Shown piece after piece: positions 47,523 to 55,988 of a DNA stretch of 64,000 nucleotides. The notes under the pieces were generated by a model. That model saw only the letters and a list, made by a program, of their open reading frames with translations, ran no database searches and was not told the DNA's origin. Positions within the stretch are counted from its first letter, which is position 1. Each line of letters opens with the position of its first letter. Location of the stretch: assembly GCA_026981645.1 (NCBI GenBank), contig JALSII010000026.1:1-64000 (forward strand). Direction: 5' to 3'. Source of the stretch: Hyphomicrobiales bacterium. Lineage in GTDB: Bacteria > Pseudomonadota > Alphaproteobacteria > Rhizobiales > Devosiaceae. The translations under genes were made by a program, and so were the position numbers.

Positions 47523-48815
47523 ATGAACAAAAAAACAGAAAATGGCACACATTCCACAAGTCGTCACCGGCCCTTGCGCCTGTCCACCCTGATTCGTCTT
47601 CGCTGGCTGGCGCTTGCCTCCCAGACGGTTGCAGTACTTTATGTGGCGTTTGGATTGAACTTTCCGCTACCCCTGCTTGAATGCCTGAGCCTGATTGCCC
47701 TTTCGGCCCTGTTCAACACGGTGCTGCTCCTGCGTTTTGGAGCCGGGCACCGCCCCACAAATGCCCTGGCCGCAGCTCAGCTTGCTTTCGACAGTATCCA
47801 GCTCTCCGGTCTGCTCTGGCTGACGGGGGGGCTGCAAAACCCTTTTGCTATTCTGCTGATGGCTCCGGTTTCGGTTTCAGCTTCCATTCTGCCCCAGCGC
47901 GAGACCATTCTGGTCAGCGCTCTTGCTGCGGTCCTGACCTCGATTTTGGCATTGTCCCATATGCCCCTGCCCTGGCGGGCTGAACACCCCATCATGTTTG
48001 ACCCCCTTTACATCGGCGGCATCTGGATTGCGCTTCTTAGCGGGTATGTCTTTGTTGCTGTTTATGCGGGCCGCGTTGCCCGCGAAGCGCGACAGCTGGC
48101 TGATGCTCTGGCGGCCACCGAACTGGCCCTGTCGCGCCAGCAACAACTTTCGGCACTTGACGGGCTGGCTGCCGCCGCCGCCCATGAATTGGGCACGCCC
48201 CTCTCAACCATTGTCCTGGCCGCAAAGGAAATGCTGAGTGAGATGAAAGAGAGTCCGCTCAAGGAAGATGTAAAGCTCATTATTGAGCAATCCATCCGCT
48301 GCCGGACTATTCTGGCCAAACTGCGCAGCCTTGATGACGGGGAAGAAAAGCTGTTCAGCGCGGTATTGCTTTCAGAGCTGTTGGCAGAATTAACCCAGCC
48401 TTTTGCCCATTATGAAAAACCTGTCAGAATCCACAAACTTGGGGCAACCGAGAATGAACCCGTCATTCTGCGCAATGTGGGTCTTTTGTACGGATTGGGA
48501 AACCTCATTGAAAACGCAGTCCAGTTTGCCCGTGCGGAAGTAACCATTCAGGCAAGCTGGTCACCTGCGCGCATAGAAATCACTATCACTGACGACGGGC
48601 CGGGTTTTGCGCCTGACCTGCTCAGCAGATTGGGAGAGCCCTATCTGAGTGCCCGCGGGCGCCGCCAGAACAACGGACTGGGTCTGGGGGTTTTTATCGC
48701 CAAAACGCTGCTGGAGCGCACCGGAGCAAAAATCAGTTTCTCCAACACCCACATGGAAGGCCATGCCCGTGTTGCTCTGGTCTGGGTCCGTCAGGACCTT
48801 GATGTGATTCGCTGA
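47523..48815 (+). CDS. regB: Redox sensor histidine kinase RegB/ActS/PrrB
   Basis: RegB senses the redox state of the ubiquinone pool and phosphorylates RegA. Six membrane helices occupy about residues 25-185. The quinone-binding motif GGLQNPF is intact at 102-108. The H-box is AAAAAHELGTPLSTI with His221, and the redox-active cysteine candidate is Cys260 in SIRCRTILAKL. The ATPase domain has ENAVQFA, DDGPGF and GLGLGVFIAKTLL. The length is 430 residues. regA follows after 132 bases on the same strand; senC and hvrA, often between or nearby in phototrophs, are absent. Confidence 0.92.
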   Translation: MNKKTENGTHSTSRHRPLRLSTLIRLRWLALASQTVAVLYVAFGLNFPLPLLECLSLIALSALFNTVLLLRFGAGHRPTNALAAAQLAFDSIQLSGLLWLTGGLQNPFAILLMAPVSVSASILPQRETILVSALAAVLTSILALSHMPLPWRAEHPIMFDPLYIGGIWIALLSGYVFVAVYAGRVAREARQLADALAATELALSRQQQLSALDGLAAAAAHELGTPLSTIVLAAKEMLSEMKESPLKEDVKLIIEQSIRCRTILAKLRSLDDGEEKLFSAVLLSELLAELTQPFAHYEKPVRIHKLGATENEPVILRNVGLLYGLGNLIENAVQFARAEVTIQASWSPARIEITITDDGPGFAPDLLSRLGEPYLSARGRRQNNGLGLGVFIAKTLLERTGAKISFSNTHMEGHARVALVWVRQDLDVIR

Positions 48816-48947
48816 CCTGCAGGCCTTTGACTTTTTGTGCCAACAAAGTAATAGACGCTCCATCAGGTTTGCATTCTTGCTCGAAATTTTAATTGTCATG
48901 GCCTATATGTTGAACGAACAATTTCCAGACCCCCGGGGTAGCAATTT

Positions 48948-49499
48948 ATGGCCAGCGTAAACGATTTGATGGAACAGGATCGTACACTTCTTCTTGTTGA
49001 TGATGACAAAGCGTTTCTCTCCCGGCTGGAACAGGCCATGATTCGGCGGGGCTTTGATGTGCGGGTGGCCGACGGCGTTGACACCGGCCTTGCCCTGCTC
49101 AAGCCCGACCCACCGGCCTTTGCTGTCGTCGATATGCGGCTGGAAGACGGCAACGGACTTGAGGTTGTGTCAGCCCTGCATGAAATGCGCCCCGGTGCCC
49201 GTGCCATTGTTCTGACCGGTTATGGCAACATCGCTTCGGCCGTCATGGCGGTAAAGCTGGGCGCTGTAGACTATCTGGCCAAGCCTGCTGATGCTGATGA
49301 CATCACCAAGGCACTTCTGGCCAAAGAGAGTGAAAAGGCCGCTCCCCCGGAAAACCCCATGTCCGCCGACCGGGTACGCTGGGAGCATATCCAGCGCGTC
49401 TATGAATTGTGCGACCGCAATGTTTCAGAAACCGCCCGGCGCCTGAACATGCACCGGCGCACCCTGCAACGTATTCTGGCCAAACGCGCGCCCCGTTAA
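48948..49499 (+). CDS. regA: Response regulator RegA/ActR/PrrA
   Basis: RegA is the global redox response regulator that controls respiratory, photosynthetic and fixation genes in Alphaproteobacteria. The receiver domain is residues 13-125, with acidic residues LLVDDDKAF, phosphorylated Asp62 (VVDMRLEDGNG), Thr in IVLTGYGN and Lys in YLAKPAD. A linker with prolines leads to the very conserved Fis-type helix-turn-helix NVSETARRLNMHRRTLQRIL. The length is 183 residues. GGGG sits about 9 bases before the ATG. Confidence 0.95.
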   Translation: MASVNDLMEQDRTLLLVDDDKAFLSRLEQAMIRRGFDVRVADGVDTGLALLKPDPPAFAVVDMRLEDGNGLEVVSALHEMRPGARAIVLTGYGNIASAVMAVKLGAVDYLAKPADADDITKALLAKESEKAAPPENPMSADRVRWEHIQRVYELCDRNVSETARRLNMHRRTLQRILAKRAPR

Positions 49500-49515
49500 G
49501 ATCAGGACCCGTTAA
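49496..49515. repeat. Stop-linked palindrome between regA and the FGGY kinase gene
   Basis: The 16 bases between the two convergent stop codons, with part of the regA stop, read AAGATCAGGACCCGTTAA. It is the same motif (GATCAGGACCC) as at the other gene ends and has TTAA at both edges. It may be a shared terminator. Confidence 0.5.
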
Positions 49516-51003
49516 TCAACCAAGCTCTGCTGCGATATCCTTTGTCTGCTCATAAAGGCGGCGGAACAGGGTGTAGTTTTTGTCATAGGCACTTTGATGC
49601 ACTGTGGTGATGTTCTGTGACACCGGGTTCCACTCTTCAATGTCATCTTTTGACACGGAACCAATAGCCAGCGCTGCCAGAAACGCATCACCAAAACTTG
49701 CGCCAACGATTTTTTCACTGACAATCTGGTCAATGCCGCAAATATCCGAGGTTGCCTGCAGCCACAGGCGGTTTTTTGTGCCCCCTCCCACAGCCATCAG
49801 CCGTTTGGGCGACTGCCCCAATTCGGCAAAAGTATCGGTGACATGACGGGTGCCAAAGGCAATGCCCTCAATCAGGGCGCGATATATGTCGCCCCGGTTG
49901 TGGGTAAGGTTGAGACCGAAAAACGTGCCCCGCGCATTGATGTCGTGAATGGGGGTGCGCTCGCCCGAGAAATAGGGCAGCACAAGCAAGCCTTTTGCCC
50001 CCGGTGGGGAAGCATCGCCCTCGGCAGCAAGTGCTCCGAAAGCTTCTTCTTTGGAAAGCTCGCGGGCGAACTGGTCGCGGAACCAGTGGGTAAGCGTGCC
50101 CGAAGTGGCAAGCCCGGCCATTGAGGCGTGCTCTTCCGCAAACAGCCAGGGCGCATACCACAGCCGGGGGTCGGTCATGCGGTTATCGGTTATCTGGATG
50201 ATGAAGATGGTCGAGCCATACATCATCATCATATCGCCGGGCCGGGTGACACCAACGGAGAGCGCCTCGGCTGCCGCATCAATGGTGCCCGCCGTGACCG
50301 GTGTTCCCCTGGCAAGGCCGGTGGCTTTGGCAGCAGAAGCGGTGATTTCCCCGGCAATCTCCCCGGACCACATCAGGTGCGGGAGCTTTTCCAGTTCAAT
50401 AATGTCGCTTGCCAGCTCCGAGGTCCAGTTCCGGGTGCGTACGTCATAGAGGGGGGAAAAATTGGCCGCCGTATAATGGTCGATAACGCTTTCACCCGTC
50501 AGGCGATGCACCAGGAAGCTTGCACAGGTATAAATATGGGCGGTTTTGGCAAAGATTTCGGGGCGGTTGCGTTGCAGCCACAGGATTTTCGGCCCTACCG
50601 ATTGCGAGGTCAGTGCATTGCCGCAGGTCTCAAGGATTGTTTCAGCCCCGATACGCTGTTCAAGTTCAAAAATTTCCTTTTCAGCCCGTCCATCGACTCC
50701 GTAAAGCACCGCGTTCATCAGCGGAGCACCGGCGCTGTCCACCGGCAGCATGCACGGACCAATCCCGCTGCAGGCCACAGCTTTTATATCTCCGGGGTTA
50801 ATGCCTGTGTCAGCAAGAAGCTGCTTGCAGATAAAGGTGAAATCGCCCCACCAGTTCTCTTCAGGCTTATGCTCGGCCCACCCCGGTTGCGGCACCTCCA
50901 TTTTGTGGGGGCGGCTGGCCTGAGCCAGCACATTGCCCGTCGCATCGACGAGCACTCCCTTTGATTCAAAGGTGCCGATATCTATGCCAAGGGTTGCGCT
51001 CAT
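49516..51003 (-). CDS. FGGY-family carbohydrate kinase
   Basis: This is an ASKHA sugar kinase of 495 residues. The phosphate-1 loop is LGIDIGTFESKGVLVDATGN at the N-terminus, and the C-terminal FGGY signature region reads KRLMAVGGGTKNRLWLQATSDICG and GASFGDAFLAALAIG. The catalytic aspartate is likely the one in TAGTIDAAAEAL. It is closest in layout to xylulose/ribulose/fuculose kinases; the sugar is unknown. The ATG abuts the stop of the M42 peptidase gene, so it is the last gene of the minus-strand operon. Confidence 0.88.
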   Translation of the reverse strand: MSATLGIDIGTFESKGVLVDATGNVLAQASRPHKMEVPQPGWAEHKPEENWWGDFTFICKQLLADTGINPGDIKAVACSGIGPCMLPVDSAGAPLMNAVLYGVDGRAEKEIFELEQRIGAETILETCGNALTSQSVGPKILWLQRNRPEIFAKTAHIYTCASFLVHRLTGESVIDHYTAANFSPLYDVRTRNWTSELASDIIELEKLPHLMWSGEIAGEITASAAKATGLARGTPVTAGTIDAAAEALSVGVTRPGDMMMMYGSTIFIIQITDNRMTDPRLWYAPWLFAEEHASMAGLATSGTLTHWFRDQFARELSKEEAFGALAAEGDASPPGAKGLLVLPYFSGERTPIHDINARGTFFGLNLTHNRGDIYRALIEGIAFGTRHVTDTFAELGQSPKRLMAVGGGTKNRLWLQATSDICGIDQIVSEKIVGASFGDAFLAALAIGSVSKDDIEEWNPVSQNITTVHQSAYDKNYTLFRRLYEQTKDIAAELG

Positions 51004-52101
51004 TTAAGTATGCCTGTCGCGGTCAAGGGAAAAATCGGCGCCAATGCGCGCCAGGGCCGAACTCAGAAGCTGCACCAGTGCCGCAAGGTCATTAATGTCG
51101 CAAACCTCCAGTGAGGAGTGCGAATAGCGCATGGGAAAGCCCATATCTATGCAAGCAACACCCTCGCCCGCCAGTTGCACATAGGAAAGGTCGGTCAGAA
51201 CGCCCGTGGTTGCGGCGCGTTGCAGGGAGATGTTTTTTGCCCGGGCTGTCTCTTCAAAAAGGCTGACCATTGCCGGGTGTGGAATAACCCCGTTAAGCGT
51301 GCCCCGCCCGTGGAACGAATAAAGGCTCATGCCCGGCCCGCCCCCCAGTTTCATGTCGCCGCCATTTTCCATATCCGGGGTATCGCTGGCCAGCATCAGG
51401 TCAATCTGAATGGCAATATCAGGCTTCAGTTTCTGCGCCACCGGCAGGGCACCGCGCAGATTGAACTCCTCCAGAACGGAGAACAGCAGATGCACCGGCG
51501 GACCCGATTTCCTGCTCTTTAAGGCGCGGGCAACCTCCAGCAACACCGCACACCCGGCGCGGTCGTCAACGCTGGTGCCTGCAACCCTGTCGTTGGCCAG
51601 TTCGACAAAATTGGGCGCATAGACCACCGGCGTACCGATTTTCACCCCCGCTCCAGCAACCGCCTCGGTAGAACTGAACCCGGCATCCACATAAAGCTCC
51701 TTATAGGGAACAACATGGTATTTTTCGTGCTGGCCGGTGGCGTGATGGCTCTTGTTGGCAATGATGCCGGGCCTGTCGCGGCCCTCCCCCACACAGAGCA
51801 GAACCTGTTGGGCGGGCAAAGCCCTTTCGGGCACCCCGCCGAGCCGCTCCAGCCGCAACAGGCCGCTGGCCTCGATTTTGCGCACAATAAAACCAAGCTG
51901 GTCCATGTGGGTGAACAGCATCACGCTGGGACCGGTGCCCTCAAAACTGGCAATCAGATTGCCCAGAGAGTCCGAACGAGATGTAATGCCCATGCCCTCC
52001 AGGCGTTTGGCGATGGTCCGGCGCACCCGGTCCTCGTGGCCTGAAAGGCCGGGAACCATCATCAGGTCGCTCAGGTCTTTCTTGATGCGCTCCTTCATCA
52101 T
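51004..52101 (-). CDS. M42-family metallo-exopeptidase (SgcX/FrvX-like)
   Basis: This cocatalytic zinc enzyme of 365 residues belongs to the M42 aminopeptidase/endoglucanase-M family. Metal and catalytic residues are seen in LFTHMDQLGFIVRK (His), GTSVDDRAGCAVLLEV (Asp), LLFSVLEEFNLRGA (Glu-Glu) and MLASDTPDM (Asp). Members include SgcX and FrvX, encoded in sugar operons. Here it is coupled to a BtpA/SgcQ gene by a 4-base overlap (ATGA) and directly precedes the FGGY kinase gene. The true substrate of this subgroup is not known; it may cleave a glycoconjugate rather than a peptide. Confidence 0.88.
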   Translation of the reverse strand: MMKERIKKDLSDLMMVPGLSGHEDRVRRTIAKRLEGMGITSRSDSLGNLIASFEGTGPSVMLFTHMDQLGFIVRKIEASGLLRLERLGGVPERALPAQQVLLCVGEGRDRPGIIANKSHHATGQHEKYHVVPYKELYVDAGFSSTEAVAGAGVKIGTPVVYAPNFVELANDRVAGTSVDDRAGCAVLLEVARALKSRKSGPPVHLLFSVLEEFNLRGALPVAQKLKPDIAIQIDLMLASDTPDMENGGDMKLGGGPGMSLYSFHGRGTLNGVIPHPAMVSLFEETARAKNISLQRAATTGVLTDLSYVQLAGEGVACIDMGFPMRYSHSSLEVCDINDLAALVQLLSSALARIGADFSLDRDRHT

Positions 52102-52910
52102 CCCCCCCGGATATTTCTGACCCGCTCCATGAAATCGGCGGCACGTTCCGCATCGACCGCTTTCCAGGTGTCGCCGTCAATCTTGAGCGAGGAGCCAACG
52201 ATGCAGCCATCGGCAATGGCCAGCACATCGGCGACGGTTTCGTGTTTTACCCCGGTATTGGCCATGACAGGAGTATCGGGCAGGACTTTTTTGACCGCTT
52301 CAAGGTCGCACAGGGCCGCCGCCTCCCCGGTTATTTGGCCCGAAACCAGCACCGCATCGGGCACGGAGGAAAATACCGCGCTGCGCGCCCGGTCGGCAAG
52401 CGGCCGTTGGTCCAGGGAATGGGCAAATTCGGCCGAGACATTATAAAGCATGGCCATGTCCGAACGCCCGAGCCGGTCTCGATAACGCATGGCTTTGCCC
52501 GCATCCGGCGTCCAGAGACCCATGTCCGAAGCATAAGTGCCGGTAAAAATCTCGCGTACGAAAACAGCGCCGGTCGCCGCGCCCAAAGCGATGGAGGACA
52601 TGGGATCCCACAATACGTTGACGCCGAAGGGAATGCTAATTCTATCTTTCAGCCGCCCGATGATATAGGCCATGGTTGCGGTTGAGGCGGTATCGACTTC
52701 AAATTCGTAAGGGCGGTCGTTCTCATTGCCGAACATCACCGCATCAAAACCCGCCTTTTGCAGCGCATCAAGGTCGGCCTCTGCATCCTCGATCAGCTTC
52801 TCAAGCCCCCCCTTTTCATCATGCAGGGGGCTACCGGGAAGCGCTCCGATATGAACCATGCCGATTATGGGTTTCTCGCTCCCGAAAACTTTCTCAAAAC
52901 GCGACGTCAT
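52098..52910 (-). CDS. BtpA/SgcQ family TIM-barrel protein
   Basis: This 270-residue protein is of the BtpA family: KPIIGMVHIGALPGSPL at the N-terminus and GFDAVMFGNENDRPYEFEVDTASTATMAYIIGRL are the family's hallmark. The fold is a TIM barrel with a phosphate-binding C-terminal half (VMANTGVKHETVADVLAIADGCIVGSSLKIDG). BtpA was linked to photosystem I stability in cyanobacteria, but in heterotrophs the gene sits in sugar operons (sgcQ) with unknown reaction. ATG 52910 has GGGGG about 8 bases upstream. The stop overlaps the M42 gene start. Confidence 0.88.
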   Translation of the reverse strand: MTSRFEKVFGSEKPIIGMVHIGALPGSPLHDEKGGLEKLIEDAEADLDALQKAGFDAVMFGNENDRPYEFEVDTASTATMAYIIGRLKDRISIPFGVNVLWDPMSSIALGAATGAVFVREIFTGTYASDMGLWTPDAGKAMRYRDRLGRSDMAMLYNVSAEFAHSLDQRPLADRARSAVFSSVPDAVLVSGQITGEAAALCDLEAVKKVLPDTPVMANTGVKHETVADVLAIADGCIVGSSLKIDGDTWKAVDAERAADFMERVRNIRGG

Positions 52911-52990
52911 TGTTGTGCCCCCTGCTGGCGTTGAAACGAGCCTAGTTATGTTCTTCTTTGCAGGCAACGCGCGCCTGCCCGTTTGTTCAT

Positions 52991-54655
52991 TCAGGCGCCC
53001 ATATACTCGCGCCGGGCTATCTGGTCGGCCAGAGAAAGCCAGCGCCGCGCAACCTGCCGGTCGGTATCCATACAGTTTTTTCGCGCCCGCTGGCCCAGCT
53101 CTGCAAGCCGCCCGATGGGCAGGCACTGGTTTGCGTCCATCTCCTCGGCGATGGCTATAAACTCGTCAGCTTTTGCTTTCCCCCCCAGCAGTGGTGCGAC
53201 ATCGGTCTCCATAAACTGTTCCCAGGTCAGGTCGGGGTCAAAGGAAAAGCGGGCAAAGGCCAGGTAGCTGAGTTCAGTTGTTGCAAAATAGGGTGAAGGC
53301 TCGCCCCAGATGGTCAGGCCTTCCATGGCAGATGCACGCCCCTTTTGTGCCATCTCGGCAAAAACGCGCCCGTTGAAGGCATAGCGCTGGGTGCGCTCGT
53401 CCCCGTTCCACTGGCAGGCAAACTGGCAGCGCAACACATTGGGTTGAGTGGGCAGGCTTTCCACATAATCCTTTTTAAGCTCGTTGCGCAGGCGGCCCCA
53501 GAATGTCTGGTTGGCTGTATGCTGATAAATGCCTCCCGGAGGGAGTTTGCTCTGGGCTTCACTGGCCACGGGGTCGAGCAGGTTGTCCCACTGCATTTCG
53601 CAATAAATCCACAAGTCGTCGCGTTTGGCATTGGCGGCGGCAAACAGGCGGGGGAAGTTCTCGGCCATGTCGGTATGGGACCAGGAATCTCCCAGGTCCG
53701 ACTTGCGCCGGGCCGCTTCCTCGGGGTTGTCGCGCCGGGCCACGCATCGTTCGCACCCGCAAACGCCATAGTCCCCGCTTTCAATGTTGATGCCGCCGAT
53801 TTCAAAGGTTTCGGCCAGCCAGGACACGGCCTCCTCCATCCAATCCATGGTCTCAGGGGCCGAGGGGCAGGCGCTGACCGTATAATCGGAACGCGGGAAA
53901 TTCAGCGGAAACGAGAGGTCTTCGAGCTGAAAACCAACGCCTTTTTCCATGGTGGCGGCGAATTGCGGGTTTTTCTTCAGCCAGGTGGAAAGATTATATT
54001 TGTGGTCTCCCTCCCAGTAAACGCCGCCATAGGCACCAATGGCAATGCCCGGAATGATGCGCACCCCGCGCGCGTTGGCATAGCGGCACAATTCCTGTGC
54101 GGTTTCGATGCCGCCATGGCTGTCGCGCAGAAACCCGTAAATGACGACGGCGGATATGGCGTTTTCAGAGCAATAATCCACCACCCGGCTATAGTCGGAA
54201 AGGAACCCGCCCGGCGGTTTGGAATAGGGGTTGAACACTCCGATTTCCTGCTGACCTATCTGGGAAAGTTCCCAGTTTGTCGAATGGTCCCAGGTCCAGA
54301 AAGTGCGATAGGTCAGCCCCGGCACTTTGCTGATGCCATCCCGTGGCACTGAGATTTCATCCGGCTGGCCGCCAGAGTTGCGGATGAGGTGCTCAACCCC
54401 GTAAATCAGACCGCTGAGCTTGCCCCCGCTTATAGTGAGGGAGAGGGGGGCTTCCTCAGGGGTTTCAAGAGCAATATCAAACGCCCCCTCCGCCAGCGCC
54501 GGGTTGATGCGCAGGTCAACAGTGGCATCGGCCTTTCCCGCATCAGCTTCCCAGCCAATTCCGGGAAACGTCTGTTTGAGGCGATGAACTGCGTGGGGGG
54601 CGGTAGCGGCCCCGCGAATGCAGATTGAACCTTTCAGGATGACATTTTCCGGCAT
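52991..54655 (-). CDS. Putative glycoside hydrolase (GH67/GH20-like architecture)
   Basis: I do not recognise a named family with certainty. Residues 1-95 look like the GH20b/GH67 N-terminal domain (LTISGGKLSGLIYGVEHLIR). A barrel-like part follows, with CPSAPETMDWMEEAVSWLAETFEIGGINIESGDYG and then CGCERC, a pattern seen in alpha-glucuronidase-like and DUF4838-like enzymes. No signal peptide is present, so it would act in the cytosol. Cysteines in the CGCERC stretch may bind metal. It is 554 residues and lies between the oxidoreductase and BtpA genes of one operon. Cleavage of a sugar conjugate is an inference. Confidence 0.6.
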   Translation of the reverse strand: MPENVILKGSICIRGAATAPHAVHRLKQTFPGIGWEADAGKADATVDLRINPALAEGAFDIALETPEEAPLSLTISGGKLSGLIYGVEHLIRNSGGQPDEISVPRDGISKVPGLTYRTFWTWDHSTNWELSQIGQQEIGVFNPYSKPPGGFLSDYSRVVDYCSENAISAVVIYGFLRDSHGGIETAQELCRYANARGVRIIPGIAIGAYGGVYWEGDHKYNLSTWLKKNPQFAATMEKGVGFQLEDLSFPLNFPRSDYTVSACPSAPETMDWMEEAVSWLAETFEIGGINIESGDYGVCGCERCVARRDNPEEAARRKSDLGDSWSHTDMAENFPRLFAAANAKRDDLWIYCEMQWDNLLDPVASEAQSKLPPGGIYQHTANQTFWGRLRNELKKDYVESLPTQPNVLRCQFACQWNGDERTQRYAFNGRVFAEMAQKGRASAMEGLTIWGEPSPYFATTELSYLAFARFSFDPDLTWEQFMETDVAPLLGGKAKADEFIAIAEEMDANQCLPIGRLAELGQRARKNCMDTDRQVARRWLSLADQIARREYMGA

Positions 54656-54685
54656 TTTTCATTTCCTCTTGGGTATTTGGTGGGT

Positions 54686-55750
54686 TCAGGATTTTTTCAC
54701 CGCGACAGCTTCCCCTGAAGCGTTTGAACTGAGGCAGGCATCAACCAGCGCCATTGTAGCCACGGAATCCGGGATTGAGGTTTGCAGTTTGTCGTCCTCA
54801 CCAGCGGCAAAGCGCTGCAAATTGGCCATGACCCCGGCAAAGGAATCTGGAATGCGCGCGCCCTTGAGCGCAATATCCTGCCAGTCTGAGCCCTCTGTAA
54901 TCATCTGCAGCGTTTCGGGCGCACCGTCAGGGAAATTGAGCTGGTAGCCGACCCCGACCAGAGCCGCACCCCTGGTTCCCTCAACGCGGATTGTGGCCTG
55001 TTCGTTTTTGGTGCCCCATCTGTGGGTGTGATTGAGGCTGAGACAGCAGCGGATTTTGTCCCCATAGTCCAGAATAATCGAACTGCGCGCATCGGCCAAC
55101 TCGGGATAGCCCGGGTGCGGCAGGGATTTGGCATATACCTTTTCAGGCAGGCCGAAATTGGCCCGTACCCAGTCCAGATAGTGGATGGAGTGCAACGGGA
55201 TTTCCACGACCTCCAGCATGCGCATGAACGGCCAGTCATCCCATGGGGTGGCGCAGGCCAGATGGACCTCGAGTTCGACAATTTCACCGAACAGCCCTTG
55301 GGCAATTGCGTTCGACACCGCCAGCATGGAAGGGGTGAACTGCAACTGGAAATTCACCGCTGCGGTTACATTCTTCTGTTTCAGAAGTGCCGCCAGCGCA
55401 TGCGCCTCGGACAGGTTTCTGCCAAAAGGCTTCTGGACAAGCGCAACTGCCCCGTCTGGAATGCACTCGATAACCTGAGCAAGCGCCTGAGGCGGAACCG
55501 CGATGTCGAGCACGCCGCCCGCTCCCGTACTCAGAGCCTGTTCAAGCGTCTCATAGACATTGGCAATTGAAAACTCATCTGCCAGCGCCCGGGCGCGCGC
55601 CATATCAACATCAAATATCCCCGCAACCGGCAGCCCCCATTTTTTATAGGCGGGCAGGTGTGCATCCCTGACAATTCCCCCCGCACCAATCAGGGTGACG
55701 GGTCCGGGGTGTGAGGGCATGGACCAAAGCTGTTGCAGGTGTTCAAACAA
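54686..55750 (-). CDS. Gfo/Idh/MocA-family oxidoreductase
   Basis: This is a NAD(P)-dependent sugar or cyclitol oxidoreductase of 354 residues. The Rossmann motif is LIGAGGIVRDAHLPAYKKWGLPVAGIFDVD at the N-terminus. The conserved EKP lysine is found as ALVQKPFGRNLSEA, and the second domain runs from about residue 135 and has the HSIHYLDWVRANFG catalytic histidine region. The exact sugar is unknown. It is the first gene of the five-gene minus-strand operon, 30 bases before the glycosidase-like gene, and faces the deacylase gene across a 238-base control region. Confidence 0.88.
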   Translation of the reverse strand: MFEHLQQLWSMPSHPGPVTLIGAGGIVRDAHLPAYKKWGLPVAGIFDVDMARARALADEFSIANVYETLEQALSTGAGGVLDIAVPPQALAQVIECIPDGAVALVQKPFGRNLSEAHALAALLKQKNVTAAVNFQLQFTPSMLAVSNAIAQGLFGEIVELEVHLACATPWDDWPFMRMLEVVEIPLHSIHYLDWVRANFGLPEKVYAKSLPHPGYPELADARSSIILDYGDKIRCCLSLNHTHRWGTKNEQATIRVEGTRGAALVGVGYQLNFPDGAPETLQMITEGSDWQDIALKGARIPDSFAGVMANLQRFAAGEDDKLQTSIPDSVATMALVDACLSSNASGEAVAVKKS

Positions 55751-55834
55751 AACTCGCTCGCAAAATATATTCTTACCTTAGCACAAACACGGTTCAGCCG
55801 AAATGTCAGGGCCTGTGCCACTGCAAATAGCCTG

Positions 55835-55861
55835 TTGACTTCATTTTGCACATTCTATCAT
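55835..55861 (+). promoter_or_regulatory. Candidate promoter for the deacylase-dehydratase operon
   Basis: TTGACT at 55835-55840 and TATCAT at 55856-55861, with a 15-base spacer, lie about 130 bases before the start codon. The spacer is short, so the assignment is tentative. The same 238-base interval must also hold the promoter of the opposite operon. Confidence 0.35.
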
Positions 55862-55883
55862 ATTTGAACAACAGTTTGGTTGG

Positions 55884-55897
55884 TGAAAGCGCTTCCA
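55884..55897. promoter_or_regulatory. LacI/GalR-type operator
   Basis: TGAAAGCGCTTCCA contains the palindrome GAAAGCGCTTCC with the central CG typical of LacI/GalR-family sites. It is about 22 bases after the candidate -10 and between the two divergent operons. No LacI-family gene is present in the window. Confidence 0.6.
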
Positions 55898-55988
55898 GCG
55901 GCAATTCTGATGTTGACCTGACCAAGAATACAAGAAATTCACGCCGCACTACAATGAAGAGACCACCATAATCGCCAAGGGCAAGGCC

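Noticed and set aside
53345-54352. Plus-strand frame of 335 codons opposite the glycosidase-like gene
   Set aside because: Its composition (Gly/His/Phe-rich) is that of a shadow frame, and the minus-strand gene fits operon spacing and family patterns.
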